Source of the DNA: Pelecanus crispus
Lineage: Eukaryota; Chordata; Aves; Pelecaniformes; Pelecanidae
DNA: 64,000 nt
Assembly (NCBI RefSeq): GCF_030463565.1
Contig: NC_134653.1
Coordinates: forward strand, 33,727,150 to 33,791,149
Reading direction: 5' to 3'
The notes beneath the pieces were generated by a model. The model was not told where the DNA came from. It searched no databases and saw nothing but the letters and a program-made list of their open reading frames with translations. Shown piece after piece: positions 22,001-37,000 of this stretch. Each line of letters begins with the position of its first letter. Position 1 is the stretch's first letter. The position numbers were made by a program, and so were the translations under genes.

Positions 22001-25000
22001 TTTAATGGGGAAAAAAAATCAATGTGGTTAAGTACATCTTGTGCAACAGCTGAAAGCCAAACACTGATTAGTAAGTCAACTCTAAATGTATGTAGAATTG
22101 ATGCGATTGATTTGCTAATGCTAAAAGCTAAACATGCAACTTGAGAAAAAGTGGAGTTAAATACTTTCAGTTCAAATTATTGAAGGAATTATTATTGACT
22201 TAGTGAATTATTTGGTTTGATATGTGATTACATTGTCCCTGTAGATCTGGTTTCTGTAGATCTTGTTTCTTGTTAGGAAGTTATGGGGTGTACTGGATGC
22301 TCACTGCTTTGTGCTGCATAGTCATAGGTGATGATAGCAACAGGAGGAAAATTATTTTCCGGTTGAATACTGTATCAGTCCCGGAGTGAAGACATTTACT
22401 TCTCTGCGGTGAACAGACTTCCACCTGCATTTCTTTTCATGACCTTCTGCTGTATTTAATCTTCTTAAGATCTCTTAAGTCAGAGTATTTTTTTGTTAAC
22501 CCCTCACTGCTAGGTCAGAGTGGTGTTTAGGGAACCTGTGTCAGATTTGTGTGTTCACTAGGGATGATTCTGTGGGAGCAATGTGGGTGTAATAGGGCAC
22601 GGGAACGTAAATGTACCTTTCCTAAACAATTTCACTTGTCACTGGCTCCTACTGTGTATCTGTTGTTTGTGACTCCCTTCTCCTGGGGCTTTAATCATGG
22701 AGCAAGATCAGAGTCCCGTTTTCTGCTGTTCTGTGGGAATACAGAATCTGTTAGCAGTCCGTGCTCAGCTTATGAGCTGCATGTTACATTGACTTCTGTG
22801 GTGTTTCCCATCACAACATGCTCTTCTGTTCCATGTGGGTCTAAATTTACTGGGATGGAAGTGTAAGAAGGCAAAAGAGTAAAAAGACTGTTCCTTGCTT
22901 AAGGAAGTTGGACTGTTCTGCAAAGACCTGCTGTATCAGGGCATGCAGTACATTTTTGGTGTGACATCTTTGGCATAATGTGTTTTCATAAGAAGTGCTG
23001 GATACTGGAAACAGGACAGGCCAAATGGTTTCCACGAGTCATATTGAGGAAGTACATACAGGAAGGGAGCTTTAAGATGACAAACTTTGCCTTTCATAAC
23101 ATTTAGATTTGTTCATTTTGTTTCAGGAGTGATTTAGTAACAGCTTATTTAACATCTGACATTCAGTACAAAAATGAAAACCCCTTGCAGATCTTTTCAG
23201 AGATGAATGGAGTCCAGTTTAGTTTATTTGTGTTGTGGTATGTTGGCAAACACAGATGTTTAAAAAGCATGTTGAAAGTCAGACCTTAGTAACTATATGT
23301 GCATGATTTTATAGTCAATGGTGACTTCCGTAATAAAACCTAAAGTAGTCACCTTGCTGCTGCTTCCTAGACCTAATGAGAAAACTGAGCGAAAAGGGAG
23401 AATGAGGTTGTTCTTTCCATATTAGGAAGTAGCCTTGGTGAATGCAATCTATTTATCATGAGCGCTCTCTGAGAACACACCTTTCTCCAGTGAATAGTTT
23501 GCATTTTTGCAAATGTGTGCTCCTAGCTTTACAAATGTCCTGGTGCGTGCTGAATGAATACTACTGATGAATACTTGATTCCCATTAAAAAGAAAAGCTT
23601 GGTACAGCATAAGAGGAACTTGAAAAGCAAAAAGTATAATTATTAGTGGAAACTCTTCTCCTAAAATTCTTTCATATTCTTTTTCTTCCAGAATTAGTTG
23701 TTTGTGCTAGACTCTACTTACGTTGCAATGCATAATTTTTGACTGGTTGTTTTATTCTTTCCTCAGAGGAAGGCAAAGAAGAAATCTTGAAAGTTACTTT
23801 TGAAGAACTGAGACAAGCTGTAGCTTTGTATGCTGCAGCTATGAGGAAGATGGGACTGAAAGTAGGAGACAGAGTTGTGGGTGAGTAACTTTTGGTTTTT
23901 TTAGAGGACAAGAGGTGAAATTTTCTTGAAATATGCAAGTGAGTTGTCAAGGTTATAGAAACATGAATATGAAATAGTATTTCACAGAAACACTCTCAAG
24001 AAAAGGCTCTTATGCTGCTCTATTTACATTTGTATGAAATATGCTTCTGGAGGGAAGGAACCTGGATTAGCCTGCAAGTCCTCTAGCACTGGAAGGGTAA
24101 GGAAAATACCTCATTCATAGCTTCACCAAGGTCTGCTTCGTAAGCACTCCGTGGTAGTGGAAGTGATGGAGACTTTGCATCTAGCTGAGCTTTGACTCGC
24201 AAGGTCTGGCAGATTCACATGGGGCCAGTCTTGGAAATTATGGTCCCAGGTTGGTTGTTCTGGTGTCAGTTGGCAAATACTGACCTTACAGCCCCAGGTA
24301 ATGCGGTGCACTGTGAATTGCAGTTCTTGAGGAATGGACTTGTGCTATCTTCTGCCATCAGTGCTTTTGGGAGTAGTGACTTCCAGAATGGTCGTAGTGA
24401 ACAGCTGGTGAGCGGTAACTTTTCAAGTCATACCAATGCAGAGCTTAGTAGTTAGAACCCTGTGATCCTTTCAGTAACTGACAAAAAATTCTAGACTAAT
24501 ATTTCCTGTCATAAGACTGTCATGCAGATTTTTCTAATAACCAGTTTTTTTGTCTTGTGAACAGCTTGTATGGTATACAGTCCAGGCATAGAAAGGAGTT
24601 GCTGGCCTCAGTCCATTTATTTCTGAATTGCTGGTTTTGATCTTCCAGCTGAGCCGCTTCATCTCTGTACTTCATGTGCTCTGTAACATGTGCTCTTTAG
24701 TTTTGTTAGTGTGGTGCAAGTCAAAACTGTAATACCTTTGAAGCTCCTTCACTTCTGCCTGCTGAAGTGCATATCCATCTTATTACTGGAATTGCATGTT
24801 CTTTGAGCAATATTTGGCCATTATCCTAAGTATATGTAAATTGTTACATGATGCAAACCCAAAGTGATGAAACTATTTGGTTTATTTTCTGCATGTTACA
24901 AACCAGAACTCGAACCCATGTCTTCAAAAACAGAAGGGTATGCGTTATTATTTTTATTAAACCCACAAATATGACCTACAAATGGAAAATATACTCAAGA

Positions 25001-28000
25001 GAGCTTATACTTCATGCATATGGTATGAGTATTCTACGGAACTGGTAATTGAGCATTTAATTATCACAGCTGGTGGCTTGTTTTTTTACATGGAATTAGA
25101 ACTAAATCCTTAATTGGGTATGAAGTCGGGAAGGTTTGTCTGAATAAAGACTAAGTTAAGATGCTCTAATTCGGTCTCCATTTTCAGTCTTAACACTGTC
25201 GTGTTCATATCTGACAACTTGTTGAGGAGCAACAGCCTCTGTCTGCAACCAAACTAATGAATAGGAAAACTTACACTTCACAAAGTTTGAGTATCTAGAA
25301 CTTCAGTGTAGTGTTTCTTACTACCTGTGCTCTGATGTGTACATCAAATGGTAAAAGTGGATCGTGTGTGTTTTAAAAAGTTGCCCCAAAGACATTGGCA
25401 AAACAATGTGTAATTATGCATATAACTGGAAACTTGGACATCATGAAACCAATCGAAGTCCTAGTCAGGTTTTTGCCGACCCCTTTTAATGCTTTCTGTA
25501 AATGTCTGTCATTGTGAAGCACACAGGATGCACTCTTTTCTGATCTTTGCAATGAAATTTCTCCTGATGTGTACAAAAAAATTCAAATGCTCTGTTTTGT
25601 ACACTGCTTGTGGGGATTTAATACACTATTCCTTACTGTTTTATAAGTAGAGTAGAAGAAACCTGCTGTTCTTTGCTGCTGTCCTAACTCTTAGGTTTAA
25701 AGTCCATTTCTTAGGCTTTACGTATTGATGTCTGATGCTGAATGACAGGTTTTTAGTCTCTAGGAAGAAAATACTGCTCACTAGGGTAACAGATGTAATA
25801 ATACTAATGTTTAAGTATGACCAGGTGCAGTCACATTTAATGGGAACATTCATTCTGAATTAAGATTATTTTATCTACACAAGATTTTTTGTGTTCTAAG
25901 GTGCAAATTAAAGTTGTGTTCGCAACCTGGTTATCACTGCTAGAACTCTCCTAATCAAAACCAGTTAGAAATACTGGTTGGGAAAAGACGACAATGTATG
26001 ATGCTGTCATTTTGCATTCATCTTGTGAGTAGTTCTTAGTAAGGTATGCTACGCAGGGGAAATGTGCTCTGTAACTGGAGAAAATGTGCTATTGAAATAT
26101 AGCTGTAGTCAGCGGTGCTAATAATTAAGTTAAAAATGCTGCTATTAAAATTATAATAGTTCCTTTTAGTTAATGACTGTAGTTTGCTTACCACAACTGG
26201 AGGCTGGCTGACTCTTGAATCTCGTTTGTTGTTTTGGCAGCTGGCTCACCTCTTATTTAAATAGCTGCTACTTCAAAAAATAAGATTGTATGAATAAAAT
26301 AGTATGTTTTAGATACTGCTTATTTTTATTTAGACAGGGTTTTTTACATGCAGAAGGTAGCAATTCCAAGTTTCTGTTGAAAATTCATCCTTAATGTTAG
26401 GGCTTCCTTCCACAGAAAGGGTAGGATTTTAACTGTGCACTTTGTCCTGTTCTTGGGAGAGAAAATGTGCGTGTTGACTCCAATGGGAAACCTGGAAGGA
26501 TTTTTAGTGATTTCAGGAGGCGGCACAAATTGCAGTCTCTGGCTATCTGGTGGTGCTACTGTTACTTAAAAGAACCCAAACAAACCAAAAACCCCACCAA
26601 AAAACAAATGAAAAAGGAAACAAATACATTGAAAATACAATGAAAAACACTATTTGGATCCCAGCTGCCTAAATCTCTGGAGTTAAGCGGGAGCTTACTC
26701 CAAGGATGGGAGCTTTGTTTTTTCTCTTGTCCTTTTTATGCATTTCCTGAGCACAGGTTTGCTGTCTGGCACTCCCACAGCAGAGACCTTTCTGCCCACC
26801 TGCTCTGGGTACCAAGTATCTGTGCTGGGCCCCTTGAGCATTTCCATAACTTAAGCATGTCTTTACAAGCAGTTTTAGCTTATTTGTGGAAGCAGGCTTG
26901 CATTGTGCTTGGAGTCCTTACAAAACCCTTTACTTTTGATAACAGAAAAGATTAATGAATCTAGGCAGCCTCCTTGCTTCCTTAAAAGCAGGGTATGGTT
27001 TTGGCCTCAGGCAGAGCTTTTTAAATTATCCATGGTCTTCACATGCTTTTTTTCTTCTGGGCAATTTCTCACATTCTAGTTTTTTTTCCACTCTGCTCTC
27101 TTACCCTGGCTGATGAGAGAGTCTTCTCCTCGTCATCTTCAGTCAGGTGAACCCGTATCAGCTCCCATCAGTTGAGCTGTCCCTGTCCTTGCCTTCCCCT
27201 GGTGCCCTCAGTCCTAGACTCCTGACTCTGGCGGATTGCTTTGCCTTGGGCAGCAAGCAACCCATATCTAGGGAGAGCTTCCCTGTGAAAGAAATCCGAT
27301 GGGATTTTTAACAGCAATCCAGCTATTTAGAGAGAGAGGTTTGTTTGTATTTTTTTTTAACTTGGGTCTCAACTTCTTTGGTATGTTTCTCTCCTATGCC
27401 AGAGGACATTGGCAGTCCTTGGAAGAGCTAAATCGTAACATCACAGTCCGAGGTTGAGGCTGCGGGCTTTTCTCCAAATCCCTTCATTGAAATGGGGGAG
27501 AGATGTTAAGTGTTGGGTGGGAAAGTTTGAGTCATACACCCACTTGTGGTATCAAAGATCAGGCTTGCCAAAATCTACTGGGACCTAATTTGTTCCCAAA
27601 TTTGTAGCAGATGGCAGAAGGAAGGGTGATTCTTCATGTGGTTTATAGCGGTAATACAGAGCATGCTTTTACTGCTTCTGAAAAAACAGCTTTTAAATAG
27701 AAGAGAGATATTTTATTAATTTTATTATAGTTGCCTGACACCTAGTCAGCCTGACAGGTGCCGATGCCCTTTGTTGCCACTTTCTCTTAAGATCACTTAA
27801 AAACTTGAGCTGTTAGAATTATACACAAGACCATTAACATTGTTTTCTTCTTGTGAATTTCATCTCTGTGCTTTACTGCCTCTAAGACAAGACTGCTTTA
27901 ACTTTTGATTATACTTAACATATCCCCTAGTTTGTTCGATACAATTTATGGTTGCCTCATGACAGTAATAGTATGTTAAAGTTGGAGGTGGGTGAATGTA

Positions 28001-31000
28001 GGCAGACAAGCAGCGATGTCAGCGCTTTTTCAGCTCGATTTCATCCTAGTCTTCCCTTTCCATCGCTAAGGAGATAGCACTTAATAGTAAACATAATTGA
28101 AGCAGATGTGTGGTGAAACATCTCTCTTCTAAAGATGCCTTGCAATACTGTCAATGATGCTTCAACTGTTGGAAGAAACAGATAAAATACCTAATGCAAG
28201 CTACACAAATCCACATGTGAAGTACTCCTGCTCTCCCACCGGCCATCTGTTTGGCAAATAGCAATGACTGCAGACGGAATAGAATAAAATGTGGAGTATC
28301 CGTGTTTTTCATCGCCAAATAGGTTGCTTCTGTTATATCCCTGTAGCCAGCATTGTTCTATTACAAGTCAGCAGTTAAAAACAAACTAATCTTCCCCATG
28401 TGTTCACACAAAAAATCCTCAACAAAACATCAGTGAATTACATTGTTTAAAGCTGGTATTTTATCTATAGTAACTGTATTAGCCCTGGTTGCTTACGTGG
28501 GTTTTAAAGCTAGCTTTGTAAGAAGATTAGCACGTTACTAATAGTCTCAGGCCACAGTAATGTTAGGCAGGATGACCACTTTAAAGTCCTACAGGAGTAT
28601 GAAATGCTGTATTAACATCAAAAAGAGAAACTGGAAGTCTGGTCTCTGAATTGTCTCTTCTGTTTGAGAGCTGGTGTAGATCAATAGTATAAGCCATTGA
28701 GAGGATATTTCAGTCGTAGCTCCCTGCTTTCCTTCTTCCCGATGCAAAGCTCTAACTCAATCTTTGATGCAGTGTACAAGTTTGGGTTTTTTTTTTTTGG
28801 TGGGGTTTTTTTTTTCATTCAGACGACTACAAATGTTTGGATGCTTCTGTCTCTGAGTACACATTGGTTCTACGTTATGAAGGCATCAGATACTGGCAGG
28901 GAATGCGTTCTCAGCACTCTGAGAAATGAGACTTTTGACATAGTTTCCAGCATGATTATACCAGAAATCTTTGGATGACAGTTTTCACCTGTTCTGTTGG
29001 TAAAGTACTGTTGTGCAAATGAACAAATCTCAGTTTAATCTCAGCATATGGTAGATTAAGTAAATAGCAACTGACAGAGAATGCTGTCCTGAGCAGATCA
29101 GGCTGTGAGTACCTCTTAAAAAAATCCATACCGTGTTTTTAAGATACTGTTTGTCCTGCTTAGAGATTTACCACAGGTTTTATGTCAAAGTAAAGCATTT
29201 ATTTCTTTGTCCTTATGGAGATTTTATACATACTTATGAGCCAGGAGGAGTGCTGCTAGGACCCTTAGTATGACATGCTCTGGATTCCTAGTTGCTGGAT
29301 TCCCATCTCCTGTGTTTTGAGCCCTCTATTCAACTGCTTTCTAGTTCACCCAAAGAGGGTATGAAGATCCTCCTCTTTCTAGTAACAGAAGGTACTTTTC
29401 ACCTTTCTTTACCAGCTTCAAGAAAGGGGTAAGTTAAGATACAGAGATAGAGAAGTACCTTCTGTAGACTTACCCATGTTGACAAATGCTAGTTTTGATC
29501 CTTAGCTGAAATATTGTATCAAGGAACATGGAGGCTCTAGTTAAATATATGAACAAACATAGGATGAATATTTAAATTAGCTGTACCATTATTCTTCTGT
29601 AGTACAGAGCTTCTCTACATAGGTCACTGTTCTGTGACCCCTGATGTGAATCCAGCTAAAAAGGTTGGATTTTTTGTACTCTGTCAGCAACATTCCTGTT
29701 TACCAAGTTTTAGATACTTATGACCTGTGTCAGCCTACTGAATGTTTTGAAGAGTCAGTTGATATCTCAAGGGGCACAGTCAAATGCAGGGAGTTTTACA
29801 TACATGACAGTTGCTGTAATTGGTTTGCAGAATCTCTGATGTGAGAAAGGGAGAAATGGGTTTTATTTCTGAGAATCCAATTTTAATCTGAAAGACTGAC
29901 AGGAGAAGTAGTTTGTGTCACTCAGAGTTGGGAGCTGTCGAGAGAAAAGCAACCCGAATTCTTACATTGCTATGTTTGGAGGAGCTCTTTCCAGAATAGA
30001 ACCGCATTTTTATTCATAATACTTGGTGTTGGACATCAGGACAAATACGTGAAAATCCCAGTGAACAAGCAGGCTGGCTGCCTGCAATGATTGGGCAAAG
30101 ATACAGAAATGCAGAGTAAGTTACTTTGCATGTTTCATACCTTTTGGCAGTTTTGGCTGATACCGTCTAAAACTCAAACACCACCTCAAAGCCAACTGAC
30201 AAATGAAAGTAATGAGTTAATTGTCTGGCTCACAATAATAAGCAGGGACTTCGTGTTCTTGCCTTGAGGGCTTTTGTAGGAGTGGTAAAAAGGAGAACTT
30301 GCTTATAACCAAACTGATGCTTGTAAGCTACGGCATGGTAATAACTGCTCCAAAGCATGAAGACACATCTTTTAGTTTTTATTGCACTGTGGCCCCCTGA
30401 TAGTCCCATCCAGGAAATGCTCAATGGACATATTGGGCATCAATTAAAAAAGAACTGCTTCCATCACACAAAATGACATTTTAGCCTGTTCTGGTTTATA
30501 TATTTCAAATTATTGTTCAGGAAGGAAGATTTCTCTTAAAAGAAAAATCACTAAAATTTTGGGATACTGTACCTTGTATCATAAACCTTGACCCTAAGGG
30601 GAAAAATAGCAAAATAAATAATGCCTTTATGGACCTGAGGTTTTGCTGCACTTTATGTACTGAAGAACTTCACTGAACAAAACACCACAAACTGTAGGCA
30701 GTCCTAGAGAGTGATTTCTATCTGAACACGGTATGAGGCTTTTATTCACAGTTGTGGGGTTTTTTTGAGAACTTGTGCTTAAGTCATAATGCTGTTTTCA
30801 AAGTTGCTACTCCCAAAAGCACAGGAGCTTACAGATTAACTGAAGTGGTCAAGCTGGTTTAAGAAACAATTTCACTGATTTTTGAATTGTGAAGAAAAAT
30901 CTCAGTTTAAATTAAGACTTGCTTTTAAAGTCTGCTTTTTACAAAGTTGAAAAAGGATAGATTTTTTCCAAGCTGTGTAGACAAACTGGCAAAAATCAAG

Positions 31001-34000
31001 CTCAGTACCATCCTACTTGATAAAGTTAACGTAATACAAATTGCTACTAAGATCTGTGATTTTAGTTCCTGTCCTGAAAAGTACATCCATAAATATCTTT
31101 GAAAATTGCCTAGCACTAGTGAGTTTTTGCTGTCTGGTAGATACTTGTGGAGCACCTGCAACTTGCAGTGCAGTCCAAGATCTGTCAGTGCTCATCACTT
31201 TCTTTAAAGGCGTTGGAAAGCATTTTTATTGCCATTTAAATTTGCTTTTGAACACTGAATTCTAACTAGATGTCCAAGTACTGCAATTAGGCCTGTCATG
31301 TGCCTTTTTTGAAGTACTTGGACATCTTTCTGGTTGCTTAAGAAGGACCATCTGAAACTCCAGATCTTTGATCCACTTTAGTGTAGTGTGGGAATTCTGG
31401 TTGCATGTTTTCATTTGGGGGTTTGAATCTGATCAGTTGAGAGTCAATCTCAGCCACCCAGCACCTTCTGGAGGGTTGCTCAAATTGAGCCCACTGAAAA
31501 TCTAACTTTCCTGACATCAATTTCTTCTGTATGCCTTGATAAATTGAATTTAAATCTTGAAACCTTGCTGCAAGCTAATGAGATAAACCTGAAGAGCTTC
31601 ATTTGTGTGGGAATGTTCCAGGCCTTGTCCCACTGTATCACTCCCTTATCAGCTGAGACACTGGTTTTGCTTGTTTGTGTTTAAGATTCTGGCAGTGTCT
31701 ACCAGACAATGTTTAGCTTTGTAAAGCTGCATCTCTGCTTTTGAACTGAGTTATAATTTTTCCTTCCAGATACTTGTTCTTTCTCTAATGGCTGTTTCTA
31801 CAGACTTGTTCTATTCCCTGCATGGTGCTGTGTTCTTAGTCTCTATGTACCCTATTCAATCCACAGGCTTACTCTCTCTCCCAGTTCGTCTTTTCAGCAT
31901 GCTGCCCTCTTATCCTGAAAGTCTCATTAATTAAGCAGAAACATTTGTAAATTGGGAGTAACCTTGTAGGTATAAAAACTGATACAACTATTTTTATAAA
32001 TGGAATTATTTCTAATTCCTTGTGTAACTGATTTGACTTTGAAGGAGGACATTATGATTGTCTGGAAGACTTTAAAGGATGCTTCAGTCTTGGATTTTTG
32101 GGGGTTTTTAAATCTGTTTAAACTGGCTATTGTATACATTATATTTACTGTAAGATTTGGTATTTTTTATTTTCTTGTATCTCTAACGATTCGAATTCTG
32201 CCATAGGTTACTTACCAAACAGCATTCATGCGGTGGAAGCAATGCTGGCTGCTGCGAGTATTGGTGCTATTTGGAGTTCAACATCACCGGACTTTGGCAT
32301 TAACGTGAGTAGCCTTATTGTTGCCTGTTGCAGAAAAGCTATCATATGTTTCAGACAAATGTGAAGGTGATAATTAAAGTGGCCGATAGATTCTGTTCAC
32401 TTTAGTCTTACTGCCACCTCCTGGCACAGCCCAGTACATCAAATTTTTTTCTAGCTAACCACAAACTGAATGAAAACCCATGCTTTCAGCTGTCAGTGAC
32501 AACTTTCAGCATAGTCATTTGAGTATCTTAGCTAACTTGCTGTTGGGCTATTTTCAGGCGGAATCCATAGTCTTGGTGAGCTTTTATTATATTAAATGTG
32601 CAAATGAGCAGCAAGGCAACAGAGTTGTCTGGGGCTTGGCCCTTCCTTCCCAAATCTTTCCCCAGGCTGCTTACCCACACTCCAGTTTCTTTGCCTCCGT
32701 TGTCCCTTCCTCTGCCTCCTGTGTGAGTAAACTGAGCAATACCCCGGTTGATCTTTTCCAGAAGGCTTTATGTTTGCCAACAAGGTGAGGTGTTTCAGGC
32801 TAGTATAGCTAACCTGTTTAACTCTTTTTAGTGCAGGAATAAATGCTGTGTGTAAAATATGGTAAAAATTACCATTATAGCCAAACAGACAGTACAGTGT
32901 GCCCTGGAAGCTTTGGGAATATATTCTGCTTTCTTTGGAAAGACTTCAGCACACATCATAAGCAGCAACAGATACAAATCACTTCTAAAATGGAGTGTTG
33001 AATCTTTCTTCTATTTAAAAGTTTGCATGAAACCATTTGGAGAATGTACTGTTTGTGCATAGCAGAACACAGAAAATACCGAAGTTTGTAGGTAATACAT
33101 TCCCCTCGATCTCGGTGTTTAACCCCAGTAGCTGGTTAAATGTATGGAACTGCCATCTCGATTAGCGCTAGAGGGCAGCAGCATTCCACTTTCTTACACT
33201 TGAGGTTGTATCATTGGGGAAAAAATGATTAAAAAAATCATTACAGCATGTAATGATCAATCTGTTCTACAAATATTTTCTGCTTGCTCAGAAAATGACA
33301 GTATGGAGTATTTTCTTTGCAATGTGATTTGATCTCTCATCTGGGGGAAGATTGTTCATTTTGCTTGCATTACAGAGTACTGGTATGTTTTCTGTCCATG
33401 TTGATGTGCTGTTATTTTCAGTTCCCAGCTTTATTTAGTTTTTGTATAGTTTTTTAATGAAACTTAGCCTTGGAGCAGCAGTACCATCGATATCATTTAT
33501 TCTCCTTTGGCTCAGCAGCATGTGTTGGCATGAATTCAAACCCTAAAATCTTGAGGGAGATCAGCAGAGGTCCTCTGGGATATTGGCTTCCACCCTAAGA
33601 AAAAGATATTCTTCCTTCTGTGCAGTTGCGGTTAGTCCTGTTAACATAAATGAAGATTTTTGTCTGTGTTTTGGGAAATAATGTAGCGTTTTCAACATTT
33701 CAAATCCAATTGTGTATATATGTTTTGTGAAGCTTAGAAATGTCACTTTTCAGAACTGCCTACGCATTGCAGGCTCTGAATGCCATACATCCAAAGACTG
33801 TGCAAGCGTTCAGGAAGTCTGCTGTCAGAGAACCAGTGAGCTCCCTCCCACACAGAATGCCACTCTTGGCAGCTTTTGCTTCATTTCTCTAGTCCCTGTT
33901 ATCCATTTATGTATATTAATAGGAAAGTGGTTCTTTGCGGCCTGTGCATAAGAAATTGTTGGATATGTAAGTTTAAGAAGAGGCTCTGCTCTTGGAGTGA

Positions 34001-37000
34001 GAAAGCTTTGGTGAGCCCTAGCAGAGTCAGTGCAGCCCTGTTCATGGGGTGCTGCACAATTTTTGGTGCTGGATTTGAGGTTCGTAGAATAGAATGAGCC
34101 ATGTCTGGTACACCTGAGCTTTTCATGAAAGCAATTCCTTGCTGAGCCATCTGGTTGGATTAAAGTTCCAGTGTAGCAATTACATGTTCTGTCTGTCTGT
34201 ATTGCCTTTGTACCATACCAGGCTGCCCTGTGGGATTTGGTCCTGCCAGTGCTAATGAATCCAACGGGGTACGTTAGCAGGAATAGTAAGACCCTGAGAA
34301 TTCTAGTCATCTCTGTTTCTGATTCGCACTTCTCTTCAGATTTGATTCTTCTGTTAGAGTACCCTTAGTCCTCTCATTGGTCTTCATTTTTAAACATCAG
34401 GCAGCACAGATATGGGGTATGTATGCTCTGTGCTCAGCATGAATGTGTATACACACGCACACACGTGTATATATATACACACACAAGCTGTGTGTACTTT
34501 GGCTGCTTGGTCTACTCTTTGAAAATGGTACAAAGAAGTTAGGTATGATAATATGCCTAAGAAAGCAGGAAATTTGATTTCATACTCCCTTAGAGAGTAA
34601 CTTTAATGTATTAATTAAATCTACATTTCTGAGTTTGTTAGCTAATGTATTAGGGGCTTCTTGAAAACCTCTTCTGCCACTGAAACAGATTCTGGTGATT
34701 TTTATTTTAAACTAATTGATAAAGTTAGGTGTCAATGCACTGTCACTGTATTTTCTTATGCTGTGAACAAGGAAAGGTAAATACATCTTTGGGTGATGAG
34801 AGAGCTGTTAAGTGACATATTCAGCAGAGCAGTTGCATATTTATATTTAGTCATATCCCTGTACCTTACCTGTGGTGTTCAGTGAGCTTTCCTAAAAAGA
34901 CAACATGGAGAAGTTGTCAGGACAGGACCTCTGTATTTTTGCAGTAGGCTTTCTTGCAACCCTGACCAGCCCAGCTTGGAAAGGAGGAGTTTAACAGAGA
35001 CTGATTGATTGTGATGTTTTTGCATCTTTTGATTTGGTAATAATTTGTCTCATTTTGGCTGCAAAGTAGAGGACAAAGCAGGAGACAGAAGAATAAAGAA
35101 TGCTGGGAAGCATAAGCACATGACTGAAGTCTGTTTTTTCCAACATGATTTAGGAGATTGTTCTTCAACAGTTAGCTGACAATTTTACAGTATTGAGTGA
35201 TCTTGTTCTTAATGTTTCAAGTAATGTAGCTAGAGAGGGATGAACATTACTGTGTGCTGAGAGCTTTTACTAAAAGGATTTGCTTCTTGCTGTTGAATAC
35301 AAAAAGATCCATTTCTGGTAGACTGCTGCATGGGGTGTACCTGAAAAAAAAGAAAATAAAGGCCAGAAGGGTTTTTCTCTCAAATGTGATAATGGCTATA
35401 GTAAATTCCTGAAAACAGTGTAAGCTGGAGGAGACATCTGAAAATTTAGCATTTGAATGTGTCGGGCCCCAGAGGTTCTAAAGGAGCTGTGGTAGTTTTT
35501 GTTGGTAGTACGTGTGTATGTGTGTGTTCAATATCTAGTTGTTCTGGCAAAAATCAGTGGTACAGTTTGCTTTGTTAATCATAGCGGAACAAAGCTGCCA
35601 GTTCATGTGAAGTGCCACCTTGCCATATGATAAATGCATCTTCCGGAAGACGGGTGCTTTTCAGTTTTCCCCCTGTGCAGACTATGAAACCACTGGTATG
35701 TTGTCAAAGCAGCACTGGGGGCAGTTTACAAGGGCGTGCAGAGCACCTGCCTGCAGGCACAGACAGGAGTCTTGTGGGCCTTCAGGTAAATTAAGTGCCG
35801 AACTCCGGCTCACATCACAGTTAGGTGCTTATCCTCTTCAGACAAGTTTATAAATCTGATTCCTAAGGTGAATTTTTAACTGCTTAGATACCTTTGTGAA
35901 CTTGATCCTTCAGTGAACGATGTTCTATGATCTGTGGTGATTTAATCTTCGTTATTGGTTGATGTATTTGGGGGTCATGAAATAGATTGTTACAGACCTG
36001 TTGCATTCTGAAGATCTTGGGTGAGTGAAAGACAAGCAGGCAGTCTTCTAACAATTCTCCTGATAAAGCCTGTCCTTATTCCTTGCTTGAATTGAGATTT
36101 GTATTTAGCATCCAGTGGGTTTTCCTACTGTAGCAATTAATTTCATTGTTTTAACTTGTTCTTCTCTTTGTCCCTAGGGTGTACTGGACAGATTTTCCCA
36201 AATTCAGCCTAAGCTTATCTTCTCTGTTGAAGCTGTTATATACAATGGCAAAGAACATAACCACTTGGAAAAGCTGCTTAGTGTGGTAAAAGGTATTTCA
36301 CTGCATACCATCTAGTCTTAGTTATGCTGTAGTTCTGTGAGCACTCAGAGCCTGCACTGCCACTAAAAGTGACATTTTTGACTGCTTGTCACTGTCCTTC
36401 CTCCTTTATAGTATCTCTGTGACCACTTAAAATTTCAGAACTGATTTGAGTAAAAACTAACCAGTCTTTCATGTAATTCTAACAGTCTTTTGCTTGGTTA
36501 GCTTAAATATATCATGAATTAGTCAGCAATGTAAGTGCGGGACTGATGATACTGGGTTTTTTTAAGTCCAACTGAAGTGCTGCTGAAGACAAATGAAGAA
36601 GTATTACAGCACTAAAGCTTGCAAATTTACACATGTATCTCTTTTAAAAAGCTGGTGGTGTTGAGGAAATTGTATCTAAGGCAACAATTTAGTCTTTTGG
36701 GGTTTCTTAACATTTAAAACTATATCCAATACTCCATGCATCAGAATTATTTCTGTCACTTAATGCATTCTGCTGTACGATCCACTCGGACAGAGAAGAC
36801 CTTCAGTTTATGTAACTGAATGTAGGAAATAATTATTTTTCTTCTTTCTTCAAGGGCTTCCAGATATAAAAAAAGTGGTGGTGATTCCATACATCTCCTC
36901 AAGAGAAACCATAGATATTTCTAAGATTCCAAACAGGTAATGGGAGCTTTTGAGCTGTGACTGTCCTAACTAGGGATGCTGGCAGCTATTGAAACTGCCT

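Noticed and set aside
33825..34310. 161-codon minus-strand frame in AACS intron 5
   Set aside because: No domain or homology is recognised; its length is compatible with chance in 8 kb-scale introns.
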